Shown here piece by piece: positions 8,644 through 17,162 of a stretch of 64,000 nucleotides of DNA. Every line of letters starts with the position of its first letter. The stretch's first letter is position 1. A program made the translations under genes and the position numbers. The notes beneath the pieces were generated by a model that was not told the origin of the DNA, did no database searches, and saw nothing but the letters and a program-made list of their open reading frames with translations. This DNA comes from Betaproteobacteria bacterium (GTDB lineage: Bacteria > Pseudomonadota > Gammaproteobacteria > Burkholderiales > Usitatibacteraceae): assembly GCA_016720855.1 (NCBI GenBank), contig JADKJU010000001.1:1558445-1622444 (forward strand), given 5' to 3'.

Positions 8644-9794
8644 AGCACCCCGACCTGGGGCATCACGAACTCGCGGTGACCCAGCTTTTCCGACAGGGTG
8701 AGTCGCCCGTCGAGCGTCTCCTGCAGGACGGCGTTGATGCGTTCGGCGCCTGATTGCACGGTGGCACCGGCGGCAACGATATCCGTAATGTCCACGTCCA
8801 CGTGGCCGGGTACCCGGCGAATGCCGTCCGGCGACGCGCAGATCTTGATCACCGGGCACAGGGGCGAGCCCACGGGCGTGCCGCGCCCGGTGGTGAAAAG
8901 GACCACCTGTGCGCCCGCGGCCGCCATGCCCGCCACGGAGGCGGGGTCGAGGCTCGGGTTGTCGAGCAGCCAGAGTCCTCGCCTCGGAGGCTGTTCGCCT
9001 GGCGCGAGGATGCCCTCGATCGGTCTGCTGCCGCTCTTGCGGATGCCCCCGAGGGCCTTCTCCGTCAACGTCGTCAAGCCGCCCGCGATGTTGCCGGGCG
9101 ACGGGTTCGCTTCGTCGATTCGCACGCCGCGATGGCGGGCAGCGTCGTAATGCCGGCGAAGCACCTTCATGATCTCCTCGCGCACGCCCTCGTCGCGCGC
9201 CCGGCGCAGCAAGACGTGGTCGGCCCCGAACCAGCCCGCGCTCTCCCCAAGCAGGCAGAGGCCATCGGAGTCGACCACGCGGTCCGAGATGACGCCCACG
9301 GCGGGGTTCGACGCGATGGCCGACGTCCAGTCCGACCCGCCACACTTGGTGGCGATGGCCAGAGCGGAGGCTTCGCAAGGCTCGCGACGGTCCTTCGCGA
9401 GGAGCGCCCGGGCCCGTGAGACGAAGTCGCGGGCCTTGGCGACCGCTTCCTCGCTGCCGCCGCATTCCTGGATCGACAGGGCTTCGGCCATTCGCGCCCC
9501 GCCCAGCTCGTCGCGAAGGGAACCCGCGGACGATTGCTCGCAACCCAGCCCGACGAAGCAAACGGCTCCGACATTCGGGTTGCGGGCGAGCCCGAGCAGC
9601 ATGCGGCGCGTGATCACCCGGTCATCATCGAGGGCGATGCAGCCGGACGCCTGCTCGATGGCGATCACCTCGGGAAATTCGAAACCGATGCGCTGCACGA
9701 CCCGGTTTGCGCAAGTCACCGTGGACAGCAGCACGATGTGGTTGCGCACGCCGACACGTCCATCATCGCGCCGGTAGCCCAGAAATGCCTTCAT
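8640..9794 (-). CDS. UxaA-family dehydratase/lyase, large (catalytic) subunit
   Basis: 384-residue protein matching the C-terminal part of the altronate/galactarate dehydratase family (UxaA), which needs a metal such as Fe2+ and removes water from sugar acids. Visible blocks are GRVGVRNHIVLLSTV at the N-terminus, ALAIATKCGGSDWTSAIASNP in the middle and VVLFTTGRGTPVGSPLCPVIK near the C-terminus. The SAF domain that precedes this part in fused UxaA is a separate gene just upstream, overlapping by ATGA. The same split is found in (R)-sulfolactate sulfo-lyase SuyAB, so dehydratase and sulfo-lyase are both possible. Neighbouring CoA genes favour a hydroxy-carboxylate substrate. Confidence 0.85.
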   Translation of the reverse strand: MKAFLGYRRDDGRVGVRNHIVLLSTVTCANRVVQRIGFEFPEVIAIEQASGCIALDDDRVITRRMLLGLARNPNVGAVCFVGLGCEQSSAGSLRDELGGARMAEALSIQECGGSEEAVAKARDFVSRARALLAKDRREPCEASALAIATKCGGSDWTSAIASNPAVGVISDRVVDSDGLCLLGESAGWFGADHVLLRRARDEGVREEIMKVLRRHYDAARHRGVRIDEANPSPGNIAGGLTTLTEKALGGIRKSGSRPIEGILAPGEQPPRRGLWLLDNPSLDPASVAGMAAAGAQVVLFTTGRGTPVGSPLCPVIKICASPDGIRRVPGHVDVDITDIVAAGATVQSGAERINAVLQETLDGRLTLSEKLGHREFVMPQVGVL

Positions 9795-10108
9795 GACTGC
9801 GTTGCACCGGCTCTCGCCGCGAGCCAATCGGTGAACAGGCTCTCGACGTTGTGCACATGGACGTGGTCCCCCGGCTCGATATCGCATCGTGCGAGACCGA
9901 TCGGCTCCCCGAATTTCATCACCGGCTGCCCGGCCGCGATGCCCGCCACCGCGACCTTGTGACCCATCGGCACCGCCTCCCGGGCCGCCAACTCGCGACC
10001 CTGAACGGCGAATCGATCACCCGTTGCGAGCGCCTCGAGGGCGGTGGAGACGTTGTCGCGGCTTTCCAGCGACAGCACCCGGCGCAGGAGGCTATTGGGC
10101 GACGACAT
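9791..10108 (-). CDS. UxaA-family small subunit (SAF domain)
   Basis: 105-residue stand-alone SAF domain, the small subunit that pairs with the UxaA C-terminal protein encoded directly downstream. The conserved GHKVAVAGIAAGQPVMKFGE segment and the ending DIEPGDHVHVHNVES are typical of UxaA/SuyA/GarD N-terminal domains. The ATG lies 17 bases inside the end of the tctC gene and its stop overlaps the next ATG, so it is embedded in a tight operon. It is too small to act alone; function follows the large subunit. Confidence 0.88.
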   Translation of the reverse strand: MSSPNSLLRRVLSLESRDNVSTALEALATGDRFAVQGRELAAREAVPMGHKVAVAGIAAGQPVMKFGEPIGLARCDIEPGDHVHVHNVESLFTDWLAARAGATQS

Positions 10109-11063
10109 GGGCGGATCGGATGACTTTCCCCCATTTCACGACTTCGGAGGCCACGAATTCGGTGAACTCCTTGGGCGTATTGCCGCCCGGAATGGCCCCC
10201 TGGCTCTCGATCTTCTCCCGCACGTCGGGCAGGTTCAGGATGCGGATCATTTCCCTGGAGATCTTGTCCAGCCTGTCCTTCGGCAATCCGGCGGGTGCGA
10301 CGACCGCTGTCCAGGTGTAGGCATCGAAGCCGGGCAGCCCGCTCTCCGAGATCGAGGGCAGGTCGGGAAGCGTCGGAAGCCGCTCCGCGGTGCTGACGGC
10401 AATCGCCTTGAGCTTGCCGGACTTCACGTGACCCAGGGAGGACAGCACGCTGTCGAACATGATCGGCGCCTCCTGTCCTCCCATGAGGGACATGAGTGCC
10501 GGGCCGCTTCCCTTGTACGGGACGTGCGTGAGCTTCAGGCCGGCCTGCTCCATGAACATCTCCATGGCCAGGTGGGAAGGCGTGCCGTTGCCGATGGACG
10601 CATAGGTCCCCTTGCTCTCGGGTGACTTGAGCCAGGCGATGAGTTCCTTCACGTTCGATGCCGGTACCGACGGATGGGCCAGCAGCAGCATCGGAAGCTT
10701 CGCCGCGAGCGTGATCTGGTCGAAGCTCTTGATGGGATCGTAGGGCAGCGACTTGAAAAGACTCGGATTGATCGCGTGCGGGCCGCTGGCGGTCATGAGG
10801 AGGGTGTAGCCGTCCGGAGCCGATTTCGCGGCGGCCTCGACGCCGATGATCCCGCTCGCGCCGCCCTTGTTTTCGACCACCGTGGTCTGCCCCCAGCTTT
10901 CCTGCATCTTCTGGGCGACCAGCCTCGTCAGGATGTCCGTGCTGCCGCCCGGCGGATACGGGACGATCCAGCGGATCGCCCTGTCCGGGTAGTTATCGGC
11001 CAAGGCCGAACCCGCGGCGACCGAGAAGACAACGCACGTCAAAGCTCTCCAATATGCATTCAC
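10092..11063 (-). CDS. Bug/TctC family periplasmic solute-binding protein
   Basis: 323-residue tripartite-tricarboxylate-type receptor. A signal peptide ends near SALADNYPDRAIRWIVPYPP, where the family start of the mature domain (YP.R.I..IVPYPPGG) is exact. Further marks are VVENKGGASGIIG and APDGYTLLMTASG. Start is GTG at 11063 with a GAGGGGG ribosome site seven bases before; the in-frame context leaves no better ATG. Bug proteins are expanded in betaproteobacteria and bind small carboxylates; no TctA/TctB membrane genes are present here, so transport partner and ligand are unknown. It is the first gene of the catabolic operon, behind a FadR-like operator. Confidence 0.92.
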   Translation of the reverse strand: MNAYWRALTCVVFSVAAGSALADNYPDRAIRWIVPYPPGGSTDILTRLVAQKMQESWGQTTVVENKGGASGIIGVEAAAKSAPDGYTLLMTASGPHAINPSLFKSLPYDPIKSFDQITLAAKLPMLLLAHPSVPASNVKELIAWLKSPESKGTYASIGNGTPSHLAMEMFMEQAGLKLTHVPYKGSGPALMSLMGGQEAPIMFDSVLSSLGHVKSGKLKAIAVSTAERLPTLPDLPSISESGLPGFDAYTWTAVVAPAGLPKDRLDKISREMIRILNLPDVREKIESQGAIPGGNTPKEFTEFVASEVVKWGKVIRSAHVVAQ

Positions 11064-11136
11064 GTCAGATCCCCCTCGTATATTTACCTCGGGTGCCCTG
11101 CGCGCCTGTCGGGCGCGGACCCCTGCCCGCCAATAC

Positions 11137-11161
11137 TGGTATGACCAGATTGGTCTGGTCA
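11137..11161. promoter_or_regulatory. Candidate GntR/FadR-type operator before tctC operon
   Basis: In the 152-bp gap between the regulator gene and tctC lies TGGTATGACCA (11137-11147), an exact TGGT-N3-ACCA site, overlapping a 7-bp inverted repeat TGACCAG / CTGGTCA with a 6-base spacer (11142-11161) that itself contains ACCAGATTGGT. FCD-type GntR regulators are known to bind TGGT/ACCA half-site palindromes. Position 74-98 bases upstream of the tctC start fits promoter control. That the neighbouring regulator binds here is inference. Confidence 0.65.
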
Positions 11162-11215
11162 GAATGTAACCAATGGAATGCAGGCGCGTCAAGCGCCGGC
11201 GAACCGGGACGCCGT

Positions 11216-11986
11216 TTATTCCGGGGGACCGGTCCGGGCATTCAGCAGCGCACGACGCAGGCCGCCATTGATGTGCCGGTGCATGAGGCGCCGGGCAACC
11301 GGCGAATCGCGCGCCACGATCGCGCGCAGGATCGCATCGTGCTCGCGGCAGGATCGCCGGCAGCGCCCCGGATCGGAGAAGTAGACCTCCCGCCGGGGTC
11401 GCGACAGGCGGTAGAACGCGTGGACGATCTGGGCGTACACCGGATTGCGGGTCGCGTTCACGATGCCGATGTGGAACGCCTCGTCCAGTTCGATGATGCT
11501 CCGCCCCCGTCGCAGGTAGTCGTGGCACTGCTCCATGATGACGGCGAGGTGCGCGAGATCCGCTTCCGTGCGTCTCTGGCAGGCGAGGTCGACGGCCTGG
11601 ACTTCCAGGACGTTGCGGACTTCCATGGAATTCACCACCATGCCCGCATCCATGGGAAGCCCGAGATTGCTGCGAAGGACAACGCTTTCGAAGCTCGGCG
11701 GCGCATCCCGCTGCGCGAGGTAGATGCCCGAGTACGGGCGCCGCACGATGACGCGAATGGCTTCGAGCGTGGCAAGCGACTCGCGCAGCGCCGGCCGGCT
11801 GACTTGCAGAAAATGGGCCAGTTCGCGCTCCGCGGGGAGGCGGTTGCCGGGCTCGATCCTGCGGTCCTGGATCAAGCGCAGGATGCGTGCGGTTATTCCC
11901 TCGATGGACTCCGAAGTTGCGCCTGTCGGCGACTGGGACGGCTCTGCCGGCGAGGGACCGGATTCGGCGCTGCGGGAAGTCTTCAT
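11216..11986 (-). CDS. GntR-family (FadR/FCD subfamily) transcriptional regulator
   Basis: 256-residue regulator: an N-terminal winged helix with the GntR pattern IEPGNRLPAERELAHFLQVS and SRPALRESLATLEA, then an all-helical FCD ligand domain with metal-binding histidine context (ELDEAFHIGIVNATRNP and REHDAILRAIVARD). It lies upstream of and in line with the tctC operon, separated by the operator candidate, so it most likely senses the operon's substrate or product. ATG at 11986 is used; an in-frame GTG 12 bases upstream is also possible and neither has a clear ribosome site. Confidence 0.92.
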   Translation of the reverse strand: MKTSRSAESGPSPAEPSQSPTGATSESIEGITARILRLIQDRRIEPGNRLPAERELAHFLQVSRPALRESLATLEAIRVIVRRPYSGIYLAQRDAPPSFESVVLRSNLGLPMDAGMVVNSMEVRNVLEVQAVDLACQRRTEADLAHLAVIMEQCHDYLRRGRSIIELDEAFHIGIVNATRNPVYAQIVHAFYRLSRPRREVYFSDPGRCRRSCREHDAILRAIVARDSPVARRLMHRHINGGLRRALLNARTGPPE

Positions 11987-12152
11987 CTGTCTGGCCACAG
12001 GGGGAAGCGGATCGGATTCAGCAGGATTGTAGCCTTGGCGGATTCCGGGTGGACCGGCGCCGGGTGGAATTCCTCCGGCAAAGATCTCACCGGAGGCGCG
12101 GTGGTGCCCGCGGGAATCCGGCTCGCGAAGCGCGAAAGCCGGCCGGAGCGCC

Positions 12153-13001
12153 TCAGCGCCCCGGGCGCCGCGTCCGCACCGCCGGCACGCCGAAGAACTC
12201 GCGCATCAGGTAATCCTCGAGCTGGTCGTTGTCCGCGGGTGCGGCGGAGAGTACGACCACATGCCCCGACCGGCTCGATTCCCAGCTGAAATCGCCCGTG
12301 TAGTGCCCGCGGATGAGCTCGATCATGCGCCGCACGATGGCTCGCTCGACGTCGCCGCCGCTGCCTGCGTCCACCTCGATGACCTCGCGCCACTTCTTGC
12401 GCGACTCCGTGCGCCAGCCGTTGAAGGAGAACTCGCCGGTGCGCGCGCCGACGCGCAGGATCTGGAAGATCCCGCCCGTGCCGTCGCCGCGCGAGAGCGA
12501 GGCGAGGTTGCGCGCCAGATTGTCGGCCGCCGGGTCGGAAGACGCGCCGTCCGCGCCGGAGGGCGAGCGCGCCGCCGCCGACTCCCACGCGCGGCGCCGC
12601 TCGCGGTTCGCCGCGATGAGCGCCGACATGTCGAAGGACGGCTCGCGCGCGGGCTCACGCACGGGGTCGGGCTGGGCAGCCGGCACGGCGTTCACGGGAG
12701 GCGTCGGCAGGTCGCGAGGCGGCATCGCCAGGGGAACGCGGCGCGCAAGCGCCGTCCGTACGGGCGGCACCGGCTTTCTCTCGGCGGTCTCGACGACCGG
12801 CGTCGCAGGGGCCGGGGTGCGCTCGATCCGCACCTGCATCGGCCCGGACACGCCGCCCGGTGGCGGCATCGGCAGCTTGTCGCGCAGCGGTGCGAGCATG
12901 ACCAGCGCATGCAGGAGGATCGAATAGCCGACGGCGACCCGGATCGCGAGACGCGCGCGCGAGGCCGCAGGAGAATCCGGAAAGAGGGGCAGGGACGACA
13001 T
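12153..13001 (-). CDS. Hypothetical membrane-anchored protein, proline-rich
   Basis: 282 residues, not recognised. One N-terminal membrane helix (about residues 18-38, VAVGYSILLHALVMLAP) is followed by a proline-rich linker of about 90 residues, an Arg/Ala-rich segment, and a compact C-terminal domain from about residue 165 (GTGGIFQILRVGARTGEFSF) that could be periplasmic. The layout of anchor plus proline-rich stretch resembles TonB, and NGWRTESRKKWREVIEVDAG is reminiscent of periplasmic energy-transducer-like proteins, but no TonB C-terminal motif was identified. It stands alone between the GntR regulator and ftsB. Confidence 0.7.
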   Translation of the reverse strand: MSSLPLFPDSPAASRARLAIRVAVGYSILLHALVMLAPLRDKLPMPPPGGVSGPMQVRIERTPAPATPVVETAERKPVPPVRTALARRVPLAMPPRDLPTPPVNAVPAAQPDPVREPAREPSFDMSALIAANRERRRAWESAAARSPSGADGASSDPAADNLARNLASLSRGDGTGGIFQILRVGARTGEFSFNGWRTESRKKWREVIEVDAGSGGDVERAIVRRMIELIRGHYTGDFSWESSRSGHVVVLSAAPADNDQLEDYLMREFFGVPAVRTRRPGR

Positions 13002-13102
13002 CGGCGATCGGGGCGTGGAACTAGCGCTGGTGGGACCGCGGCGCGAGCGGTTCGTTCGGGAGCGCGCGGTCGACGGCGAGCGCGATAGTGCGCTGTGCGC
13101 GG

Positions 13103-13399
13103 CTACCTGGCGGGCGCGGAACGCCGCCCCGGTTCCACGATCTGCACGAAGATCTCATCCTTGCGAATCATCCCCAGCTCGGTGCGGGCCCGTTCCTCGA
13201 TGGCATCGAGCCCCTGCTTGAGGTCGCGCACTTCCGCATCGAGGGCGTCATTACGCGCCTTGAGGCCCGCGTTCACCGCCTGCTGGGCCACCATCTGCCG
13301 GTCCAGGTCCCGAACCCGCAGCCAGCCGCCCTTGCCGAACCACAGCGGGTACTGGAGTACCAGCGTGAGACCGGCGAGGACGGCGGCCAGTGCCTTCAT
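13103..13399 (-). CDS. ftsB: Cell division protein FtsB
   Basis: 98-residue bitopic inner-membrane protein of the FtsQLB divisome complex. One membrane helix near residues 3-20 (ALAAVLAGLTLVLQYPLWF) leads into a coiled coil of about 45 residues (DRQMVAQQAVNAGLKARNDA) and the family ending ARTELGMIRKDEIFVQIV. The ATG overlaps the eno stop (ATGA). The eno-ftsB order is widely conserved in proteobacteria and confirms the name. Confidence 0.93.
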   Translation of the reverse strand: MKALAAVLAGLTLVLQYPLWFGKGGWLRVRDLDRQMVAQQAVNAGLKARNDALDAEVRDLKQGLDAIEERARTELGMIRKDEIFVQIVEPGRRSAPAR

Positions 13400-14679
13400 T
13401 TCAGTTGGTAGAAGGCCCCGCGGCCGGCGTAGGTCGCGCCTTCGCCCAGCTCTTCCTCGATGCGCAGGAGCTGGTTGTACTTGGCCATGCGGTCGGAGCG
13501 GGACAGCGACCCGGTCTTGATCTGCATGGCGTTGGTGCCAACCGCGATATCGGCGATGGTGGAATCCTCCGTCTCTCCGGAGCGATGCGAGATCACGCAG
13601 GTGTAGCCGGCGCGCCTGGCCATCTCGATCGCCTCGAACGTCTCCGAAAGCGTGCCGATCTGGTTGATCTTGATGAGGATGGAGTTGGCCACCCCGCGGC
13701 GGATGCCTTCCTCCAGGATGCGCGTGTTGGTGACGAAGATGTCGTCGCCCACGATCTGCACGCCCTCGCCCAGGCGCTGGGTGAGGATCTCCCAGCCTTC
13801 CCAGTCGCCCTCGGCCATCCCGTCCTCGATGGAGACGATGGGATACTTGTCGCACCAGGAGTCCAGCAGGTCCGTGAGTTGCTGCGAGGAGTAGGAAAGG
13901 TGCTCGCTCTCGAAGCGGTACTTCCCGTCCTTGTAGAACTCGCTCGCGGCGCAGTCCAGGCCGATCAGCACGTCGCTGCCGGCGAGGTAGCCCGCCTCCT
14001 CGATGGCGCGCAGGATCCACTGGATCGCCGCCTCGTTGTTCGGCAGGTTGGGCGCGAAGCCGCCCTCGTCGCCTACCGTGGTGGCAAGGCCTTCCTTGTG
14101 CAGCATCTTCCTGAGGGTGTGGAAGACCTCGGCGCCGCAACGCAGCGCGTCGCGGAAGGTCGGCAGCCCCGCGGGGATGATCATGAACTCCTGCATGTCC
14201 AGCGAGTTGTTCGCGTGCGCCCCGCCGTTGATGACGTTCATCATCGGCACCGGCATCCGGCGCGGCCCGCTGCCCCCGAAGTAGCGGTACAGCGGCAGCC
14301 CGCATTCCTCGGCCGCCGCCTTGGCGCAGGCGACGGAGACCGCGAGAATCGCGTTCGCCCCCAGGCGCGACTTGTTCTCCGTGCCGTCGAGCTCGATGAG
14401 CACCTTGTCGAGGTGCGCCTGCTCGGACACGTCGAGGCCGATGATGGCCTCGCAGATCTCGGTGTTCACGTGCTCCACCGCCTTCTGCACGCCCTTTCCG
14501 AAGTAGCGCTGCGCGTCGCCGTCGCGAAGCTCGATGGCCTCCCGCGAGCCGGTGGAGGCTCCGGAAGGCACGGCGGCACGGCCCATCACGCCGGATTCGA
14601 GCAGCACGTCGGCTTCGACGGTGGGATTGCCGCGCGAATCGAGAATCTCGCGGGCAACGACTTCGACAATGGCGGTCAT
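13396..14679 (-). CDS. eno: Enolase (phosphopyruvate hydratase)
   Basis: 427-residue glycolytic enzyme converting 2-phosphoglycerate to phosphoenolpyruvate, also part of the RNA degradosome in many proteobacteria. It starts with the family N-terminus IVEVVAREILDSRGNPTVE, contains the Mg2+ site residues in DGMAEGDWEGW and VGDDIFVTN, the signature LIKINQIGTLSET and the catalytic lysine region GTNAMQIKTGSLSRSDR. Full length, no anomaly. Usually it follows pyrG-kdsA in betaproteobacteria; here those two are 18 kb away on the same strand. Confidence 0.98.
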   Translation of the reverse strand: MTAIVEVVAREILDSRGNPTVEADVLLESGVMGRAAVPSGASTGSREAIELRDGDAQRYFGKGVQKAVEHVNTEICEAIIGLDVSEQAHLDKVLIELDGTENKSRLGANAILAVSVACAKAAAEECGLPLYRYFGGSGPRRMPVPMMNVINGGAHANNSLDMQEFMIIPAGLPTFRDALRCGAEVFHTLRKMLHKEGLATTVGDEGGFAPNLPNNEAAIQWILRAIEEAGYLAGSDVLIGLDCAASEFYKDGKYRFESEHLSYSSQQLTDLLDSWCDKYPIVSIEDGMAEGDWEGWEILTQRLGEGVQIVGDDIFVTNTRILEEGIRRGVANSILIKINQIGTLSETFEAIEMARRAGYTCVISHRSGETEDSTIADIAVGTNAMQIKTGSLSRSDRMAKYNQLLRIEEELGEGATYAGRGAFYQLK

Positions 14680-14781
14680 GCGGGCTCCCTCGGGATTGGG
14701 GGGCGGCAGCGCGCTGCCACCCGTTTTCTCAGGAGATATTCTAGTCCAAAGGGGGGGTGCGCGCCCCCGGACGCCCGCGGC

Positions 14782-15258
14782 TCAGAGCTTCTTCTCGATC
14801 ACCTCGGCGAGCCTCTTCGAGGCGTCCGCGTCGCGCTCGACGGGCTTCGGCCCCCCGACGGCCACCACGACCCAGGTGCGCCCCTTCAGGAGCTGCACGT
14901 TGCCCTGCCTGGCGCTCCAGAACGCGGAAGCACCGCCGATCAGCATCGGCTTGGTCTGGAACTTGAGTCTTTCCTCTTCGAACGCCCGCTGCGCGTCCGC
15001 TTCGGTCTTCGCGAAACGGAAGGTCGCCGAAGCCGAGACGGGCTTGCCGTCCTTCGAGGCCCACCAGGTGCACGTCGGCACGACCTTCGGCTTCCTCGCC
15101 TTCGGGTTCACCGGCTCGGGCTCAGCCGCCGCGCCGAGCACCTTGCGCGCCTCCGCCTGCGTGAAGACCTCGCACGCATCGAAGCCGTCCTGCGTGTTCG
15201 CACTGGCCATCGCGCCGACGGCCACCGAAGCCGCAATCATCATCCCGATCGTTCGCAT
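14782..15258 (-). CDS. Hypothetical exported protein
   Basis: 158 residues from an ATG with a strong GGGGAGGG ribosome site five bases upstream. A signal peptide (MRTIGMMIAASVAVGAMASA) is followed by a soluble domain with two cysteines (ACEVFTQAEARKVLG and PTCTWWA) that may form a disulfide. The ACEVFT..EA..VLG and C.W pattern is shared by several small exported proteins of unknown function that look like DUF3558-type lipoproteins; that similarity is only suggestive. Monocistronic by position. Confidence 0.75.
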   Translation of the reverse strand: MRTIGMMIAASVAVGAMASANTQDGFDACEVFTQAEARKVLGAAAEPEPVNPKARKPKVVPTCTWWASKDGKPVSASATFRFAKTEADAQRAFEEERLKFQTKPMLIGGASAFWSARQGNVQLLKGRTWVVVAVGGPKPVERDADASKRLAEVIEKKL

Positions 15259-15329
15259 GTTGCCCTCCCCTTTCAGCAGGTTCATCGACCCGCGCCATGT
15301 GCCGCGTGAGCTTACGCGCGTGGGCCGGC

Positions 15330-16166
15330 TCAACCGGCGACGTCGCGCGTGCCTCCGAAGCGCCCGTTGTAGGTGCAGTACTGGTCGCGGCCCGTGAAGG
15401 TCGCGTGAAAGCCGTTCAGTTGCGCGTCGAGCGCCGACATCGCAAAGACGCCCGCGTTGGCCTGGAAGCCGTTGACCACGCAGGAAAAGCTCCCCGAGGG
15501 CACGGAGATCATGCGGCCCTTGTGCGAATACGCGCCGGTGAAGGTGCAGGTCGCCGTCTGGCCGATGGGCGTGTAGAAGGCGACCTTGAACGAGACCTGG
15601 TCGGTGGCCTGCGTGACGGTCGTCGTGCCCAGCATGTCCAGGGGGCCATTGGCGAGCGTATCGGTGCAGCCCGAGGCGAGCGCGACGAGCCCGCCGGCAT
15701 ACACGCCGGCCACCGAATTCACGCGAAAGCCCTGGCGCTCGATCACCTTCACGACCGGCGTGCCGTCGATCGTGTACGAAAGCGTCGCGGTGTCGGATGA
15801 GTCGAACGTGACGGTGACTGCGCCGACCTCCGTCCGGCCGACGTCGACCGGGTTGAACGTTCCGCCGAACCACGGCCCGGTGGTCCGGTAAAGAGCGCCG
15901 GTGAAGCGCGTGGCGTTGGACGGCTGCGGGATGGTCGGTTTCACCGACGAGGCCACGTACCACCGCGCCGTGTTGTCGGGGCCGTAGAGGAAGAACGTGA
16001 GGAAGAGCGTTTCGTCCTGCTGGATGACGTTCATGCCCCAGCCGCTCTCGGCCGGGTTCCACCACAGGTCGGTGAAGTCGGTGGAGTACGAGGTGGCCTG
16101 CGCCGGAAGCGCGAACGCCAGGCCGGCCAGGAGGGCAAGGGTGAAGCGGCGCAAGATTTCAATCAT
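15330..16166 (-). CDS. Exported protein with NPAESGWG-type domain
   Basis: 278 residues with a signal peptide (IEILRRFTLALLAGLAFALP, cleavage near QATS). The mature start LWWNPAESGWGMNVIQQ is a motif I know from many secreted betaproteobacterial proteins of unknown role; it is followed by LFLTFFLYGPDNTARWYVAS and by beta-rich sequence with Gly/Thr, likely a beta-barrel or beta-sandwich fold. Four cysteines in the C-terminal half (SGCTDT, ATCTFTG, FSCVVNG, QYCTYNG) could form two disulfides. ATG at 16166 is selected because the signal peptide starts there; the frame stays open 45 bases further. Confidence 0.75.
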   Translation of the reverse strand: MIEILRRFTLALLAGLAFALPAQATSYSTDFTDLWWNPAESGWGMNVIQQDETLFLTFFLYGPDNTARWYVASSVKPTIPQPSNATRFTGALYRTTGPWFGGTFNPVDVGRTEVGAVTVTFDSSDTATLSYTIDGTPVVKVIERQGFRVNSVAGVYAGGLVALASGCTDTLANGPLDMLGTTTVTQATDQVSFKVAFYTPIGQTATCTFTGAYSHKGRMISVPSGSFSCVVNGFQANAGVFAMSALDAQLNGFHATFTGRDQYCTYNGRFGGTRDVAG

Positions 16167-16217
16167 CGCAATCGCGTGGCAGGACGAAGAAGGCACCATT
16201 CTACCCGGCACCCCGCC

Positions 16218-17045
16218 CTACTCGAGACCGAACAGGCGCGCGCCGTTCTTCCAGGCGATCCGGGCCGCCACGTCGGCCGGCAGCTCCCCCAGCCACTTCC
16301 GGTAGGTCGCCATCGTTTGCGGATAGGATTGCCAGCGCTCGTTCACCCAGGTATCTGAGCCCGCGAGGAAGCGTTCGGGATGCTTCATGAAGAATGCCCT
16401 CCACGCCGGCGCGAGCTTTCCGTCCTCGACCACGTCCCCTCGGTAGGACAGCTCGCCCCAGAGCTGCGGGTACTTGCCGAAGAGCTCTTCCACACGCGCA
16501 AGCGGCGTGGAAAACCCGGTATGCGCCCAGATCACGCGCGCCCTCGGGTTGTGGGCGAAAAGCAGTTCCAGCGCCTCCTCGTCGCAGTGCGCGTGCAGCA
16601 CGAGGTTCTTCGCGACCGCGAAGTTCACGATCTCCTTCACCACCGCCGAGGCCGCCTCGCGCCCGAAGAGGTGGAACTCCCCCACGCCGCGGTAATGCCC
16701 GCGCTTTTCCTCCTCGACGATCATGTTCGCGATGTCGGGGTTGGCGTGCCAGGTGCCATAGTCCGAACGGTCGCGATAGACGCGGATGAAGGGCACGACG
16801 GCAAACCCGCCGCGAGGCGCCTTGCGGTTGGCGTCGTAGAGGGCGCGCGTGCCGTCGTTGGGCCGGCTGTTCGCCAGGATCGCCTTCACGCCGTTCTTCG
16901 AGAAGAGCTCCATCACCGTGCCGACGGGATAAGCGTCGCGCGCCTCGCCGTTGTAGTGCAGGTGCGCATCGAAGATGGGGCCTTCATACACGCCAACCGC
17001 CGCGAACGGAAGCGCCAGCAACAAAGGGGCGAGCAGGCGGTGCAT
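16218..17045 (-). CDS. Exported amidohydrolase-family metal hydrolase
   Basis: 275 residues. A short signal peptide (MHRLLAPLLLALPFAAVGV) is followed by IFDAHLHYNG, the HxH metal site of amidohydrolase-2-type TIM barrels; later metal/catalytic positions are VLHAHCDEEA, VIWAHTGFS and the aspartate in FLAGSDTWVNERW. The substrate is not known. ATG at 17045 has GGAGA eight bases upstream. A 63-bp tandem duplication of the start region creates a second, in-frame copy of ribosome site and ATG at 17108, so a product with a 21-residue N-terminal extension is possible but would spoil the signal peptide. Confidence 0.82.
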   Translation of the reverse strand: MHRLLAPLLLALPFAAVGVYEGPIFDAHLHYNGEARDAYPVGTVMELFSKNGVKAILANSRPNDGTRALYDANRKAPRGGFAVVPFIRVYRDRSDYGTWHANPDIANMIVEEEKRGHYRGVGEFHLFGREAASAVVKEIVNFAVAKNLVLHAHCDEEALELLFAHNPRARVIWAHTGFSTPLARVEELFGKYPQLWGELSYRGDVVEDGKLAPAWRAFFMKHPERFLAGSDTWVNERWQSYPQTMATYRKWLGELPADVAARIAWKNGARLFGLE

Positions 17046-17151
17046 GGCACATCTCCGATTCAGGTTGCGAGGCGCGTCCACAGACGGAGGGGCGGACAGG
17101 CGGTGCATGGCACATCTCCGCTTCAGGTTGCGAAGCGCGTCCACTGACGCA
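17026..17151. repeat. 63-bp tandem duplication over a start site
   Basis: Two adjacent 63-bp units (17026-17088 and 17089-17151) are nearly identical, each containing the minus-strand ribosome site and ATG (seen on the plus strand as TGCATGGCACATCTCCG) and GGTTGCGA(A/G)GCGCGTCCAC. The unit length is a multiple of three, so the hydrolase frame continues through both. A few substitutions separate the copies, so the event is not brand new. Confidence 0.85.
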
Positions 17152-17162
17152 GGGGCGGGAAA

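Noticed and set aside
14705..14718. Palindrome GGCAGCGCGCTGCC between eno and an exported protein gene as a terminator
   Set aside because: No T-run follows it on the minus strand, the direction of both flanking genes.
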